Below, one piece after another: positions 25,488 to 32,994 of a stretch of DNA of 33,432 nucleotides. The position numbers and the translations under genes are program-made. The notes below the pieces were generated by a model, which saw only the letters and a program-made list of their open reading frames with translations, ran no database searches and was not told the origin of the DNA. This stretch comes from JAUMXJ01 sp041781135 (GTDB lineage Bacteria; Bacillota; Clostridia; Peptostreptococcales; Acidaminobacteraceae), in the NCBI GenBank assembly GCA_041781135.1, contig JBHAZV010000017.1, positions 1-33,432 of the forward strand. The letters are read 5' to 3'. How positions within the stretch are numbered: position 1 is the first letter of the stretch; each line of letters starts with the position of its first letter.

Positions 25488-26543
25488 TCAGCGCCCGTAA
25501 ATTTCTATCCTGTTTGAATATACAACAGCAAATGTATCATTGTCCAGTTTTACAATATGCAATACCTCTGCCGAATCCGCCAAAACCTTTACTTCCTCGC
25601 CATTCCTGTCTACAAGCAGCAAATCATCCTGCTTCAAAAGATACCGATTTCCAAACAAGTAACTCTTGCCGGCAGGCTTAGAAAGCACAAACAGTTTTTC
25701 GCCCGCGCTCCAGAGCGCATAGCTGCCGTCGCCGCTGCTGCAAAGCAGGTCATCCGCGTAATTATAACTGTATATATCGCCCGATTTCCACAGAGCGTCT
25801 GCCGCCATTTCGTTTCTGCTGCGATTCCAGGCGCTGCCGTCATTAAGAGTTTCAAGAAAATAATCATACTCAAAAATGCCGTCATCCCTTAAAACGCTTA
25901 TCTTTTCCGCTCCAAGATGCACTTCAAACACAAGCCCGTCTATCACTATCTGACCTGCCGTAATCTCTCCGGTAATCGTAAGAAGGTTGAGATAACAATT
26001 TACATCGCTGTCCAGGTTTACAATTGCAACTTTTTTATGTTTGTCGGAATAACCAAAATCGATAACATCTCCGGCATTAAAATTAATAAAGTACATCTTC
26101 TCGTATGAACCGGAATAAATATAAACGCCATGCTCGGTCAGCACCCCGTATGAATTGCCGTCAAAAGCCTTAAAGTCCAGCACTCTGCCTAATTTGTCCG
26201 ATATGTACAATATTTCTCCATCCGCGGAAAGTATGTACATTTCGCCGACATTGCGCTCGCATACCGCAAATGTATTTCCGGAACTCGCGCAGAGAGCTCC
26301 AAATGCATAAATCGCCTTGGTCCACTGCACTTCGCCTTTCCTATCGAGCATAAGCAATTCTTTCTTGCCTACCACAACAATGCCATCCAAGAACGCAGAA
26401 ACCTGCGCCGGGTACTCGTAGTCTGTATTTTCGCCGAAGTAATATGTGGTAATCAGCCTGAAATCCGCGCCTCTGAACGCGGCAAACGCAATCTCCGCCA
26501 TGACTACAATTGCCACCGAAATCAAAAAATATACCTTTTTCAT
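25488..26543 (-). CDS. Membrane-anchored beta-propeller-like protein (DUF5711 type)
   Basis: The 351-residue protein has a single N-terminal hydrophobic segment (VYFLISVAIVVMAEIAFAAF) acting as signal anchor, and the remaining about 325 residues face outside. They form short repeating beta stretches of propeller character: DGIVVVGKKELLMLDRKGEV, AFAVCER-like and GEILYISDKLG segments, each pairing a hydrophobic strand with a DG/GE turn. This matches my memory of clostridial DUF5711 proteins, usually found near CvpA. ATG 26543 overlaps the methyltransferase stop (ATGA), with GGGG a few bases before. Function is unknown; co-occurrence with CvpA suggests an envelope role. No catalytic residues can be pointed to. 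Confidence 0.65.
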   Translation of the reverse strand: MKKVYFLISVAIVVMAEIAFAAFRGADFRLITTYYFGENTDYEYPAQVSAFLDGIVVVGKKELLMLDRKGEVQWTKAIYAFGALCASSGNTFAVCERNVGEMYILSADGEILYISDKLGRVLDFKAFDGNSYGVLTEHGVYIYSGSYEKMYFINFNAGDVIDFGYSDKHKKVAIVNLDSDVNCYLNLLTITGEITAGQIVIDGLVFEVHLGAEKISVLRDDGIFEYDYFLETLNDGSAWNRSRNEMAADALWKSGDIYSYNYADDLLCSSGDGSYALWSAGEKLFVLSKPAGKSYLFGNRYLLKQDDLLLVDRNGEEVKVLADSAEVLHIVKLDNDTFAVVYSNRIEIYGR

Positions 26544-27682
26544 TCTGCACCCCGCATATTTTTCTCGGCGTAGTATGAATAGAGTCGGGTTTTGATGCCT
26601 GCATTGTATAATTTGCGGTTTTTGTCTGCCTTACGCCCGTATTCTTCCTCAAAAAAATCGTGAGCCGTAAGGAAAAATTTGTACCAACCGCCATATTTTT
26701 GCATTAAAGCTCCGAGCGTCCTGTTGATTTCCGAAACGCCTTCTCTATCTGAAATACGTTCGCCATACGGCAGATTAGATATAAATGTTCCTCTCTTTGC
26801 CGATGTGCTGAAATCTTTCATATCCCGCACCTGAAAATGAATATGCTCGGCGACACCTGCTTTTGAAGCATTTATTCTCGCCTGTTTTATAGCGGCGCTG
26901 TCGATATCATAGCCTTCAATCGACAGCATCTCCGAAGCTTCCGTAACAAGGCGTATTTTGCGGATCGCACCAACATCAACGCCCTTAAACCGCTGCCAGT
27001 TCTCGAACGGAAAATTTCTATCCCTGTTCGGTGGGATGCCGAGCGCCCAAAGCGCAGCCTCTATAAGAATTGTGCCGCTTCCGCAGAACATATCGACGAG
27101 CTTTGTTGAAGTTCTCCACCCCGATATCTGAACCAATGCCGCGGCAAGCGTTTCCCTGAGCGGCGCGACAGCTCCATATTCTCTGTAGCCTCTGCGATTT
27201 AGGCCCGCTCCCGAAGTGTTGATTAGCGCGGCAACATGATTTTTTATTATGTGGATATATACGTGGTGCTTTGCTCCATTCTCAGTAAATTCTTCTTTTC
27301 TGTACACATGTCTGAGACAATCGACTATAGCTCGCTTTGCTGTCTTCTGCGTAACAGATTCGGATGTAAGCCCTGCCACGGTCTTTACCAAATTGACATC
27401 GACAGGGAATGCGGAATCCGCCTCGATATACTCGCCAAACGGCAGTTTTTTCAGTCCTTCGAAGAGTTCGTCCGCACTTTCTAAATCAAATTCGCCCACA
27501 ACTATGTAAATGCGTTCCGCCGATCTCAAGCAAATGTTGGAAACTGCAATGCCGCGCTCATCAGATTCAAAAAAAACTCTGCCGTCCAGTACACGCGTCA
27601 CATCAAAGCCGAGCGATCGCAGCTCATTTGCCACAATCGACTCGACTCCAAAAACGGTGCTCGCCATAAGTTTATACTTCAT
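26540..27682 (-). CDS. THUMP-domain class I RNA methyltransferase (RlmL/YpsC type)
   Basis: The 380-residue protein begins MKYKLMASTVFGVESIVANE, the usual start of the RlmL/TrmN/YpsC group, followed by a THUMP RNA-binding domain to about residue 155. The methyltransferase part has a SAM-binding DMFCGSGTILIEAAL at about 193-207, then GYDID, and the catalytic SNLPYGER near 296. Members make N2-methylguanosine in rRNA or tRNA using SAM; the closest Firmicutes homologue class is B. subtilis YpsC. No Shine-Dalgarno sequence precedes ATG 27682; instead an extended -10 box sits seven bases upstream, so a leaderless message is possible. The stop overlaps the DUF5711-like gene start, coupling the two. 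Confidence 0.88.
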   Translation of the reverse strand: MKYKLMASTVFGVESIVANELRSLGFDVTRVLDGRVFFESDERGIAVSNICLRSAERIYIVVGEFDLESADELFEGLKKLPFGEYIEADSAFPVDVNLVKTVAGLTSESVTQKTAKRAIVDCLRHVYRKEEFTENGAKHHVYIHIIKNHVAALINTSGAGLNRRGYREYGAVAPLRETLAAALVQISGWRTSTKLVDMFCGSGTILIEAALWALGIPPNRDRNFPFENWQRFKGVDVGAIRKIRLVTEASEMLSIEGYDIDSAAIKQARINASKAGVAEHIHFQVRDMKDFSTSAKRGTFISNLPYGERISDREGVSEINRTLGALMQKYGGWYKFFLTAHDFFEEEYGRKADKNRKLYNAGIKTRLYSYYAEKNMRGAE

Positions 27683-27698
27683 GGTATTTATTATACCA
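27683..27698 (-). promoter_or_regulatory. Extended -10 promoter at the methyltransferase start, within an inverted repeat
   Basis: On the minus strand TGGTATAAT (27690-27698) is an extended -10 box. No -35 match is present at 16-18 bases. The start of transcription would fall at about 27683, directly before ATG 27682. The box lies in an inverted repeat GGTAT-AATAA-ATACC (27683-27697) which could be an operator or coincidence. Confidence 0.5.
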
Positions 27699-27709
27699 GA
27701 TTTGACGAG

Positions 27710-28294
27710 CTACTTTTTCAGCAAAAACTCCAACCTGCCGAGCGCCCTCCGCTGTATGATCTGGTCTATAACATTACGTTTCCCTTCCACCACTGCAAAC
27801 ATTGGCGTTTCATCATTTCCAAGCCGCTGATCATAAACTCCAAGAAGCTTTACCTCGCCGAGCATTGTCATCTCGCCCTTGTCGTCAACAAAACATACGC
27901 TTACTACGCTTCCGGATTTGGTTGTCCAGCATATTGCAGAATCGGGGAGCATCTTTATTGCGGTCATGGAGTTGCCTTCTTCCGGCTGAAAGTCGTCAGA
28001 GGTTTCAAAAAAATCTGCAACCACTATCATTCCGCTCGGAAGATTTAGAGCAGCCCTTGTACCAGCAATCCGATTCGCATCAATTATCATATTATCCACA
28101 GTATTTTGGGGTAAAATGTTGATTTCCACAAAATCTGACACGGCAATCCGCTCTCCTTTTGCTACATCTCTGGCAAATGCAAGCGCGCGCACCGTTTCGA
28201 CTTCCGGTCTTTGCGACAGCTGCAAAAATGTAATTACAGCGCTAAATGCAATCAAAAATCCGATAATTATTTTCCTGTTAATAATTCCTCCCAT
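27710..28294 (-). CDS. CpaB/RcpC-like pilus assembly protein with SAF domain
   Basis: The product has an N-terminal anchor (RKIIIGFLIAFSAVITFLQL) and a SAF domain at about residues 35-95: a DVAKGERIAVSDF strand-loop, then NRIAGTRAALNLPSGMIV. SAF domains in CpaB/RcpC bind wall glycan or pilus parts during Tad pilus assembly. ATG 28294 is taken provisionally (194 residues) and overlaps the upstream TadE-like gene by 17 bases. The only strong ribosome site, GGGAGG, begins within that ATG codon, and the codon it would serve is ATT (28282), giving an INRKIIIGF start typical of the family. Position at the end of the tad operon supports the role. Family is reasonably sure; the exact start is open. 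Confidence 0.75.
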   Translation of the reverse strand: MGGIINRKIIIGFLIAFSAVITFLQLSQRPEVETVRALAFARDVAKGERIAVSDFVEINILPQNTVDNMIIDANRIAGTRAALNLPSGMIVVADFFETSDDFQPEEGNSMTAIKMLPDSAICWTTKSGSVVSVCFVDDKGEMTMLGEVKLLGVYDQRLGNDETPMFAVVEGKRNVIDQIIQRRALGRLEFLLKK

Positions 28295-28688
28295 TAAGCA
28301 TCTCAAAATTATAGTGCGCCCTAACCCTCAGATCTCCACCTCTGTCCGAAAAAACTCGCGGTGCTCCAAATTCAAAGTTTATCGTGGCAACACCTCCGCT
28401 AAAACTGATTTCCGCTTTTTTCACTCTAATAACCCCGCCCGGATCTAACAATTTATTCTCTATGTCGGCCGATGCAAGAGCAATCCTGCCCTCGCTGTAA
28501 GCCTCGGAATCTATATCCGCAGCCGCCGAAAATATCGCAGAATCCGTCATTGCTATGGCGCGCTCTCTGATGTGGGAATAATAAATCATTTCAAATGCGC
28601 CCTTTGCAAACGGGATAATAATATATATCAATATGGAGAATGCCACGAGCACAATGCCTACCGCCGAACCTTTCCTGCATTTAAGCAT
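28278..28688 (-). CDS. TadE/TadG-like minor pilin
   Basis: The 136-residue protein opens with a short basic leader (MLKCRKGSA) and one hydrophobic helix (VGIVLVAFSILIYIIIPFAK), then a soluble part, the layout of TadE/TadF/TadG pseudopilins. These insert into the membrane and help start or decorate Flp pili. The soluble part has no recognisable domain; a regular beta pattern (IRVKKAEISFSGGVATINFE) is visible. ATG 28688 follows GGAGTAGC, and the gene starts three bases after the stop of the previous TadE-like gene, so translation is probably continuous. No cysteine pair for a disulphide is seen. Assignment rests on architecture and operon context. Confidence 0.65.
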   Translation of the reverse strand: MLKCRKGSAVGIVLVAFSILIYIIIPFAKGAFEMIYYSHIRERAIAMTDSAIFSAAADIDSEAYSEGRIALASADIENKLLDPGGVIRVKKAEISFSGGVATINFEFGAPRVFSDRGGDLRVRAHYNFEMLNGRNY

Positions 28689-28691
28689 ATG

Positions 28692-29078
28692 CTACTCCAC
28701 AATCCTGCGCGCAAGAAAATGCCTTGCAAACTTAAAAATCAGTTCCTTTGTCTCTCGGCGCAACAGTTCCGCAGGAGTGCTGTACACATATCTGCACTCT
28801 ATATCAAGAGTCATAATATTGCGGCGAGCCACAGCATCCTTAAAATCGGTACTTATCGTTATATCCGTCAATCCGAGAGCTTCTATTTCTTTGCGAAGCT
28901 CATTCATCTGCCGCGCGGTCAAGCCGTTATTCGCCTCGGCAATAAGCAAGTATCTCCGACATATTTCATCAAAATGCGCCTTTTTATACATCGGAGCGAT
29001 ATACTCGACAAACACCGCAGAAAACAAGAGCAGTACCACCAGAGCAAAAGCGAGCACTACAACGTTATCCGCACCCAT
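28692..29078 (-). CDS. TadE-like minor pilin
   Basis: The start chosen is ATG 29078 with AGGTGAG just upstream (a GTG two codons earlier lies inside that site), giving 128 residues. The protein has one N-terminal hydrophobic helix (VVVLAFALVVLLLFSAVFVE) followed by a mostly helical soluble part (ICRRYLLIAEANNGLTARQM, EALGLTDITIS), which resembles the TadE-like group in Firmicutes Tad operons. It begins almost at the stop of the Flp pilin gene, suggesting coupled translation of major and minor pilins. Role as a minor pilin is inferred from layout and position. Confidence 0.6.
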   Translation of the reverse strand: MGADNVVVLAFALVVLLLFSAVFVEYIAPMYKKAHFDEICRRYLLIAEANNGLTARQMNELRKEIEALGLTDITISTDFKDAVARRNIMTLDIECRYVYSTPAELLRRETKELIFKFARHFLARRIVE

Positions 29079-29084
29079 TCTCAC

Positions 29085-29309
29085 CTACGAATTCGGAAAC
29101 ACATAATTACCTACAACATTGCTCCACCAGGAGTTCATACTTGCGATAACGCTCTCTGCAAACGCCCTGACCCCAGGTATAAGCACAAATCCCGCAACTA
29201 TCAATCCTATTGCGACACCAATAAGGGAACTTATACCAAATTCCCCTTTCTCCGAGCGAAATTTCGCCCAAAGATAACCGCACATCTGCCTCAGTTTGAT
29301 TTCAAACAT
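29085..29309 (-). CDS. Flp-type major pilin
   Basis: The 74-residue protein has a 24-residue charged N-terminal part, a hydrophobic helix (FGISSLIGVAIGLIVAGFVL) and a short tail rich in tryptophan (NSWWSNVVGNYVF). Size, shape and location between the TadC-like and TadE-like genes fit the Flp pilin, the building block of Tad pili. The ribosome site AAAGGAGG four bases before ATG 29309 is the strongest in the operon, as expected for an abundant product. The usual Flp cleavage context (G, then glutamate at +5 and EY) is absent; KGEFG is the nearest sequence, so processing may differ. A prepilin peptidase gene is not in the window. Confidence 0.7.
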   Translation of the reverse strand: MFEIKLRQMCGYLWAKFRSEKGEFGISSLIGVAIGLIVAGFVLIPGVRAFAESVIASMNSWWSNVVGNYVFPNS

Positions 29310-29327
29310 AAATCCTCCTTTATTTGT

Positions 29328-29918
29328 TCAGTATGTTGCAAATACTGATTGTAACGATCTTAGCATCTGATCTGCAACCGGCAAAAATATCGCCACAAAT
29401 ACTGCTGCGCAAAACAGCAGCGCAGCCCTGAAATACTGTCTTTTTGCCTTTTTGACTCTATTTTTGATTTCGACCAGGTACTTTTGAAAAAACATTCCGT
29501 CAAGCTGTCTCATCGACAGCGCCGAAAACCCCGTGCGCATGCTGTTTTCAAGTATGTTTATAAAAAGCGCACTGTCATTTCCGACAAGCTTTTGTTTTAA
29601 CAGCGACAATCCTACCCCTATATCGCTGGAATTTGAAACTACAACCGACATCTCGTAAAGAAGCGCTCTAAGAGCACTATGCTCCGTAATCAAATAGAGC
29701 CGGCGGATTGTTTCAAATGGTGATATCCCAATGCTTTGCTGCATGTACATATATTTATATAATCTATAATATTCCGAGCAATCTGCAGACACTTTATGCG
29801 AACCTCGTTTTTTTTCGCCCGTCGGTCTAAGTATGTTCTTTTCGCGCTGCATCCAGAGTTCTGCCGAACCGAGCGCCACAGCAGCCGCCAGCGCAGCTAT
29901 TTTAAGCAAATCCATCAT
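29328..29918 (-). CDS. tadC: TadC-like type II secretion F-domain protein
   Basis: ATG 29918 is chosen five bases after GGGTGG; a GTG at 29927 lies within that site. The 196-residue protein has a first helix near the N-terminus, a helical cytoplasmic part (EYYRLYKYMYMQQSIGISPF, LKQKLVGNDSALFINILENS) and a final hydrophobic helix (FRAALLFCAAVFVAIFLPVA). This is a short version of TadC, the platform protein that sits in the membrane with TadB and couples to the TadA ATPase. Normal TadC is about 300 residues with a duplicated membrane region, so this one is reduced. It lies 12 bases after the TadB-like stop. Assignment is by position plus helix pattern. Confidence 0.65.
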   Translation of the reverse strand: MMDLLKIAALAAAVALGSAELWMQREKNILRPTGEKKRGSHKVSADCSEYYRLYKYMYMQQSIGISPFETIRRLYLITEHSALRALLYEMSVVVSNSSDIGVGLSLLKQKLVGNDSALFINILENSMRTGFSALSMRQLDGMFFQKYLVEIKNRVKKAKRQYFRAALLFCAAVFVAIFLPVADQMLRSLQSVFATY

Positions 29919-29930
29919 ATCAACCACCCA

Positions 29931-30653
29931 TTAAATAATCTTTGTGCGCGCCAGTATGACCGCTCCGAGCGCCCCTACGCACAGCAAGATCATTGCAAGC
30001 AGCGGTCTTTCGGAGTAATATTGAGTCATCTGCGAATCTGCCGAAAAAACATTGTATGAAGTTACCAGCACCAGGAACAAACCTATATACGTCATCAATT
30101 TATCGTTCTGAAGCTCTGCCCTGCCCTTGTTTACCTCGGTCTGCACGGATATATATTCATTTTCAAGCGATTGCACGAGCTCCCTCGCATCGCCCCAACT
30201 GTCGAGCACATTCTCGATATTTAAAAATATATATCTGAGATAAGGGTTTTTGAGCTTGCTCATCTTGTGAAACGCAAGTTTAGGGCTGCAGCTTATTCTC
30301 GTAGTTACAATAAATTCATCGAGCACCCTGCGTATCGACTTTGAAACCACAATATGCCTTGTTTTGTCCAATGCACTGATAATATCCTCATCTACGGTAA
30401 GCCTTGAATTAAGCACATTAAGAAAATCGATCATACCCCTTTCTATATCCTGCTGTTCCAATATATCGAGAACAAATTTCGCAAAATATGGCGCAGCAAG
30501 CATTATAAGCAGCATCTGAAAATTTATAAATTCCGCCGCGAGGTACAAGAGCACCGCGAATATATGCGACAGAGCTATTAACGGAACACGCAGACATCTT
30601 TCGCCGAGCACCATAAAACATATTGCAGCATTAGCCGTCAGTGCCAACCACAA
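29931..30653 (-). CDS. tadB: TadB-like type II secretion F-domain protein
   Basis: The 240-residue protein has hydrophobic helices at its N-terminus (residues of about 1-60) and C-terminus (TYIGLFLVLVTSYNVFSADS, then LLAMILLCVGALGAVILA), with a helical T2SSF domain between: NVLNSRLTVDEDIISALDKT and YLRYIFLNIENVLDSWGDAR. This is the layout of TadB, the inner-membrane platform of Flp pilus biogenesis. The start is a TTG (30653) ten bases after AAGGAGG, inside the end of the ATPase gene (23-base overlap), so translation is coupled. There is no ATG near. Family assignment is good, supported by the preceding TadA gene. Confidence 0.75.
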   Translation of the reverse strand: MWLALTANAAICFMVLGERCLRVPLIALSHIFAVLLYLAAEFINFQMLLIMLAAPYFAKFVLDILEQQDIERGMIDFLNVLNSRLTVDEDIISALDKTRHIVVSKSIRRVLDEFIVTTRISCSPKLAFHKMSKLKNPYLRYIFLNIENVLDSWGDARELVQSLENEYISVQTEVNKGRAELQNDKLMTYIGLFLVLVTSYNVFSADSQMTQYYSERPLLAMILLCVGALGAVILARTKII

Positions 30654-31767
30654 CTTTTTCGCACCTCCTTGGATAGTATATTTCTTCGACCCTAAAACTC
30701 CTGAGATAAATTATCATGTCGAGACTCTTTTCAATCATCTCGCGCACCTTCTGCTCGCTGAGCCGATTGTCGTCCATACAGAGCATAAGAAGTCTGTCTA
30801 CCGCATCGGATGCCGACTGTGCATGTATTGTCGCAAGCGTTCTGTGATCCGAAAAACCCGCTTTAATAAGCGGCCACGCCTCTCTTCCTGTTATTTCGCC
30901 TATACAGTATGTGTCGAGGCTCATTGTGAGTCCCTCTTCTATAAGCGAATTAAGATCGTGCTCATCTTCTCCGCCGATACGCTTTGATATTCTCTGCACT
31001 ATGCAGTTCTTTTTTTCCGGAAAAATCTCCGCATCCTTTTCACACACGAGTATTCTCTCCATATCGTCTGCACATCCGATAATGGCTCTGAGCAAAGTTG
31101 TCTTGCCCGCCGCGCCTTTGCCGCATATCAGTATATTTTTCTTTTGTCCGCATGCCTCGGTTATAAGGCGCTCCGCTTCGATATTCAGCATTCCCAGCTC
31201 TTTTAATTCAGCAAGGCTCTTGTTTGAATTATTATGCTTGCGTATTGTCAGCGAGGCGCCGGTCGCATTACGCGGCGCTATGCAGGCGTTTATTCGCAGT
31301 CTGTACGCCGAATCCGCGACCCTGCAATACGGTTTTGCCTCATTTATCGTTCCGCCGCATCTTATTACTATGTATTTCAAAAATCTGCCAAGATGCGCTT
31401 CGTCCTCAAATTCGGATTTAACAAAGCTGTACATTCCTCGCCTGCGTATCATTATGCTGTCGTAGTTCAGGATATCTATATCCGAAATTTCGGGGTCTTC
31501 AATATATTTCTGCAGCCACCCATAACCAAAAATATTATCTATAATCAGCGATGCTGTGCGGGACGGATGCTTGATTTTAGGGTTTTCAGAACAACGCTTC
31601 TCTATTTCGCCAAAAAGTACGCCGGGACTGATTGCGCCCTGTCCAACTCTCGAAATCAGAACGGAGAGGTCTGTTGCTATCTCGTCCTGAAGTTCATAAA
31701 CCAAGTCTTTTCTGTCATACTCCGCCTCGCATCCTCCGTACTTCCTGAAGACGCTGCTTAGTATCAT
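30631..31767 (-). CDS. tadA: TadA/CpaF pilus assembly ATPase
   Basis: The 378-residue protein is a type II/IV secretion ATPase of the CpaF/TadA class. It has the N-terminal helical domain, FGYGWLQKYIEDPEISDI, an arginine-finger region LRINACIAP, LTIRKHNNSNKSL, Walker A GKGAAGKTT at about 215-223, and a Walker B region with YCIGEITGREAW near 281, then the histidine box DHRTLATIHAQSASDAVDRL. ATP hydrolysis drives pilin assembly and retraction at the membrane. The start ATG 31767 overlaps the preceding stop (ATGA), with GAGGGGGC upstream. All catalytic motifs are present. The following TadB-like gene begins inside its 3' end. Confidence 0.92.
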   Translation of the reverse strand: MILSSVFRKYGGCEAEYDRKDLVYELQDEIATDLSVLISRVGQGAISPGVLFGEIEKRCSENPKIKHPSRTASLIIDNIFGYGWLQKYIEDPEISDIDILNYDSIMIRRRGMYSFVKSEFEDEAHLGRFLKYIVIRCGGTINEAKPYCRVADSAYRLRINACIAPRNATGASLTIRKHNNSNKSLAELKELGMLNIEAERLITEACGQKKNILICGKGAAGKTTLLRAIIGCADDMERILVCEKDAEIFPEKKNCIVQRISKRIGGEDEHDLNSLIEEGLTMSLDTYCIGEITGREAWPLIKAGFSDHRTLATIHAQSASDAVDRLLMLCMDDNRLSEQKVREMIEKSLDMIIYLRSFRVEEIYYPRRCEKVVVGTDG

Positions 31768-32825
31768 GCGATAAGCCCCCTCAGCGATTTTTCTGCTGCT
31801 TTGGCAAGCAAACCTTTGTAAGACACCCCAAAAAGTTCCGCAAGCAGGTACGGACTTTGCAGAAATTTTGTCCGATAAATATGAATTTTACCCGAATCGA
31901 TATCCTGACGTTCTGTCAGCACTTCATACAGCTGGTGTGCGTAGCGGGTATTGCTTCTGCCGCCGTCGACGGCAAATATATTCAGCTGTGCGCGGTGAGT
32001 TAAGGCCATTGCCAATTCATCGAAAATAAAGTCACTAAGCTTCGCAATTACTAAATCGTAACGCTGCTGCATCCCCGATATTAATGTAAGCACTCTGTCT
32101 ACCCTGAAATGCTCTATATTAAAGATATTGTAATTTCCGAGCAGCATATCGACAGAAACGCTGCGCCTGCGGATTGTCCGCCTGATGATCTCATCGAGAG
32201 AAAGCTTGCGAGACAAAAGTTCGAGCGCCACATTAAGCCCTGTGTTATCCCTGCCTGTGAGATGAGTCTTTTCAGATGTAGTAATCCTGCGCACCGAGAA
32301 AATCGAATCGAAGCTCGGACGGAACAAATCGAGATCTACCAACAAAATGCGCCGATTTTTCATTTTTTTATCAAGAGTGCGGACAAGTTGAGCAAAGCCT
32401 TCGTCGCTGCCGCGATACGCGGCAAGCTTGCCGGAAGCCTCTGATGACGCCAGAGGGGCTTCGTGTACGCCGCTGCACTCTACTTTATAGGTTTCCCTGA
32501 GATAACCGGCCTCCTCCTCTGTGAGTCCTATAAGCCCCGCAATATATGCATCGCGTGCAAGCTGGCGGCGACGCCTGTGCTCGGTCTCAATAAGCTCTGC
32601 CAATTCCGATGGCACTGTAAACTTCCTGCACTGAAATCTGATACCTTTGTGAGCGAATACCGTGCAGCCTGCGCTTACCAACAGCGCTTCCTCGTCCGGC
32701 ATGGGCTGCTCGAACAGGACGAATATGTCATCGCCGCTGACGGCTGAACCAATGCTGTGAACGGCTTTTGCGTCGCACGCAGAGGCATACTCTTGATATT
32801 CGTCGCTACAATAATAGAAAATCAT
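31764..32825 (-). CDS. TadZ/CpaE-like protein with a degenerate ATP-binding loop
   Basis: ATG 32825 follows AGGAGGA and lies about 13 bases from the predicted transcript start. The 353-residue product has an N-terminal part with response-receiver-like length (about 1-110) and a MinD/ParA-like C-terminal part: RRILLVDLDLFRPSFD near 158-172, then RYDLVIAKLSDFIFDELAMA and AQLNIFAVDGG, the pattern of CpaE/TadZ localisation ATPases. Where the deviant Walker A (KGGxGKT) should be, only SSEASGKLAAY is found, so nucleotide binding is doubtful. TadZ normally places the pilus machine at the pole or membrane site. As first gene of the operon, directly before TadA, its role as the positioning factor is likely but inferred. 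Confidence 0.7.
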   Translation of the reverse strand: MIFYYCSDEYQEYASACDAKAVHSIGSAVSGDDIFVLFEQPMPDEEALLVSAGCTVFAHKGIRFQCRKFTVPSELAELIETEHRRRRQLARDAYIAGLIGLTEEEAGYLRETYKVECSGVHEAPLASSEASGKLAAYRGSDEGFAQLVRTLDKKMKNRRILLVDLDLFRPSFDSIFSVRRITTSEKTHLTGRDNTGLNVALELLSRKLSLDEIIRRTIRRRSVSVDMLLGNYNIFNIEHFRVDRVLTLISGMQQRYDLVIAKLSDFIFDELAMALTHRAQLNIFAVDGGRSNTRYAHQLYEVLTERQDIDSGKIHIYRTKFLQSPYLLAELFGVSYKGLLAKAAEKSLRGLIA

Positions 32826-32844
32826 CGGTCCTCCTGTTGTGCAT

Positions 32845-32873
32845 ATATTAACATAATTTACAGTTATTGTCAA
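32845..32873 (-). promoter_or_regulatory. Promoter of the tad pilus operon
   Basis: On the minus strand a perfect TTGACA (32868-32873), a 17-base spacer and TAATAT (32845-32850) make a strong -35 and fair -10. Transcription would begin near 32838, just before the AGGAGGA ribosome site (32829-32835), leaving a leader of about 13 nt. Confidence 0.75.
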
Positions 32874-32932
32874 TAGGTGTTCAGGCTATTTTTCAAATCA
32901 AATATTTGGTTGTAAGTCAAACTCGCATCTGA

Positions 32933-32961
32933 TTGAAAATAAATAAAAATTATGGTGTAAT
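32933..32961 (+). promoter_or_regulatory. Divergent promoter for the right-end gene
   Basis: TTGAAA (32933-32938), a 17-base spacer and TGTAAT (32956-32961), with TG at the extended -10 position (TGG before the hexamer), form a good vegetative promoter on the plus strand. Its -35 faces that of the tad promoter across about 59 bases, so a shared regulator could act on both. Confidence 0.6.
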
Positions 32962-32994
32962 CGCTTTGTAATAAAAATAATAAGCAGAAAGGGG

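Noticed and set aside
28572..29348. 258-residue plus-strand open frame across the pilin genes
   Set aside because: It is antisense to three pilin-like genes with good ribosome sites and has shadow-like composition (many His, Arg, Tyr and Lys).
31234..31761. 175-residue plus-strand open frame
   Set aside because: It is antisense to the TadA ATPase, whose motifs are unmistakable.
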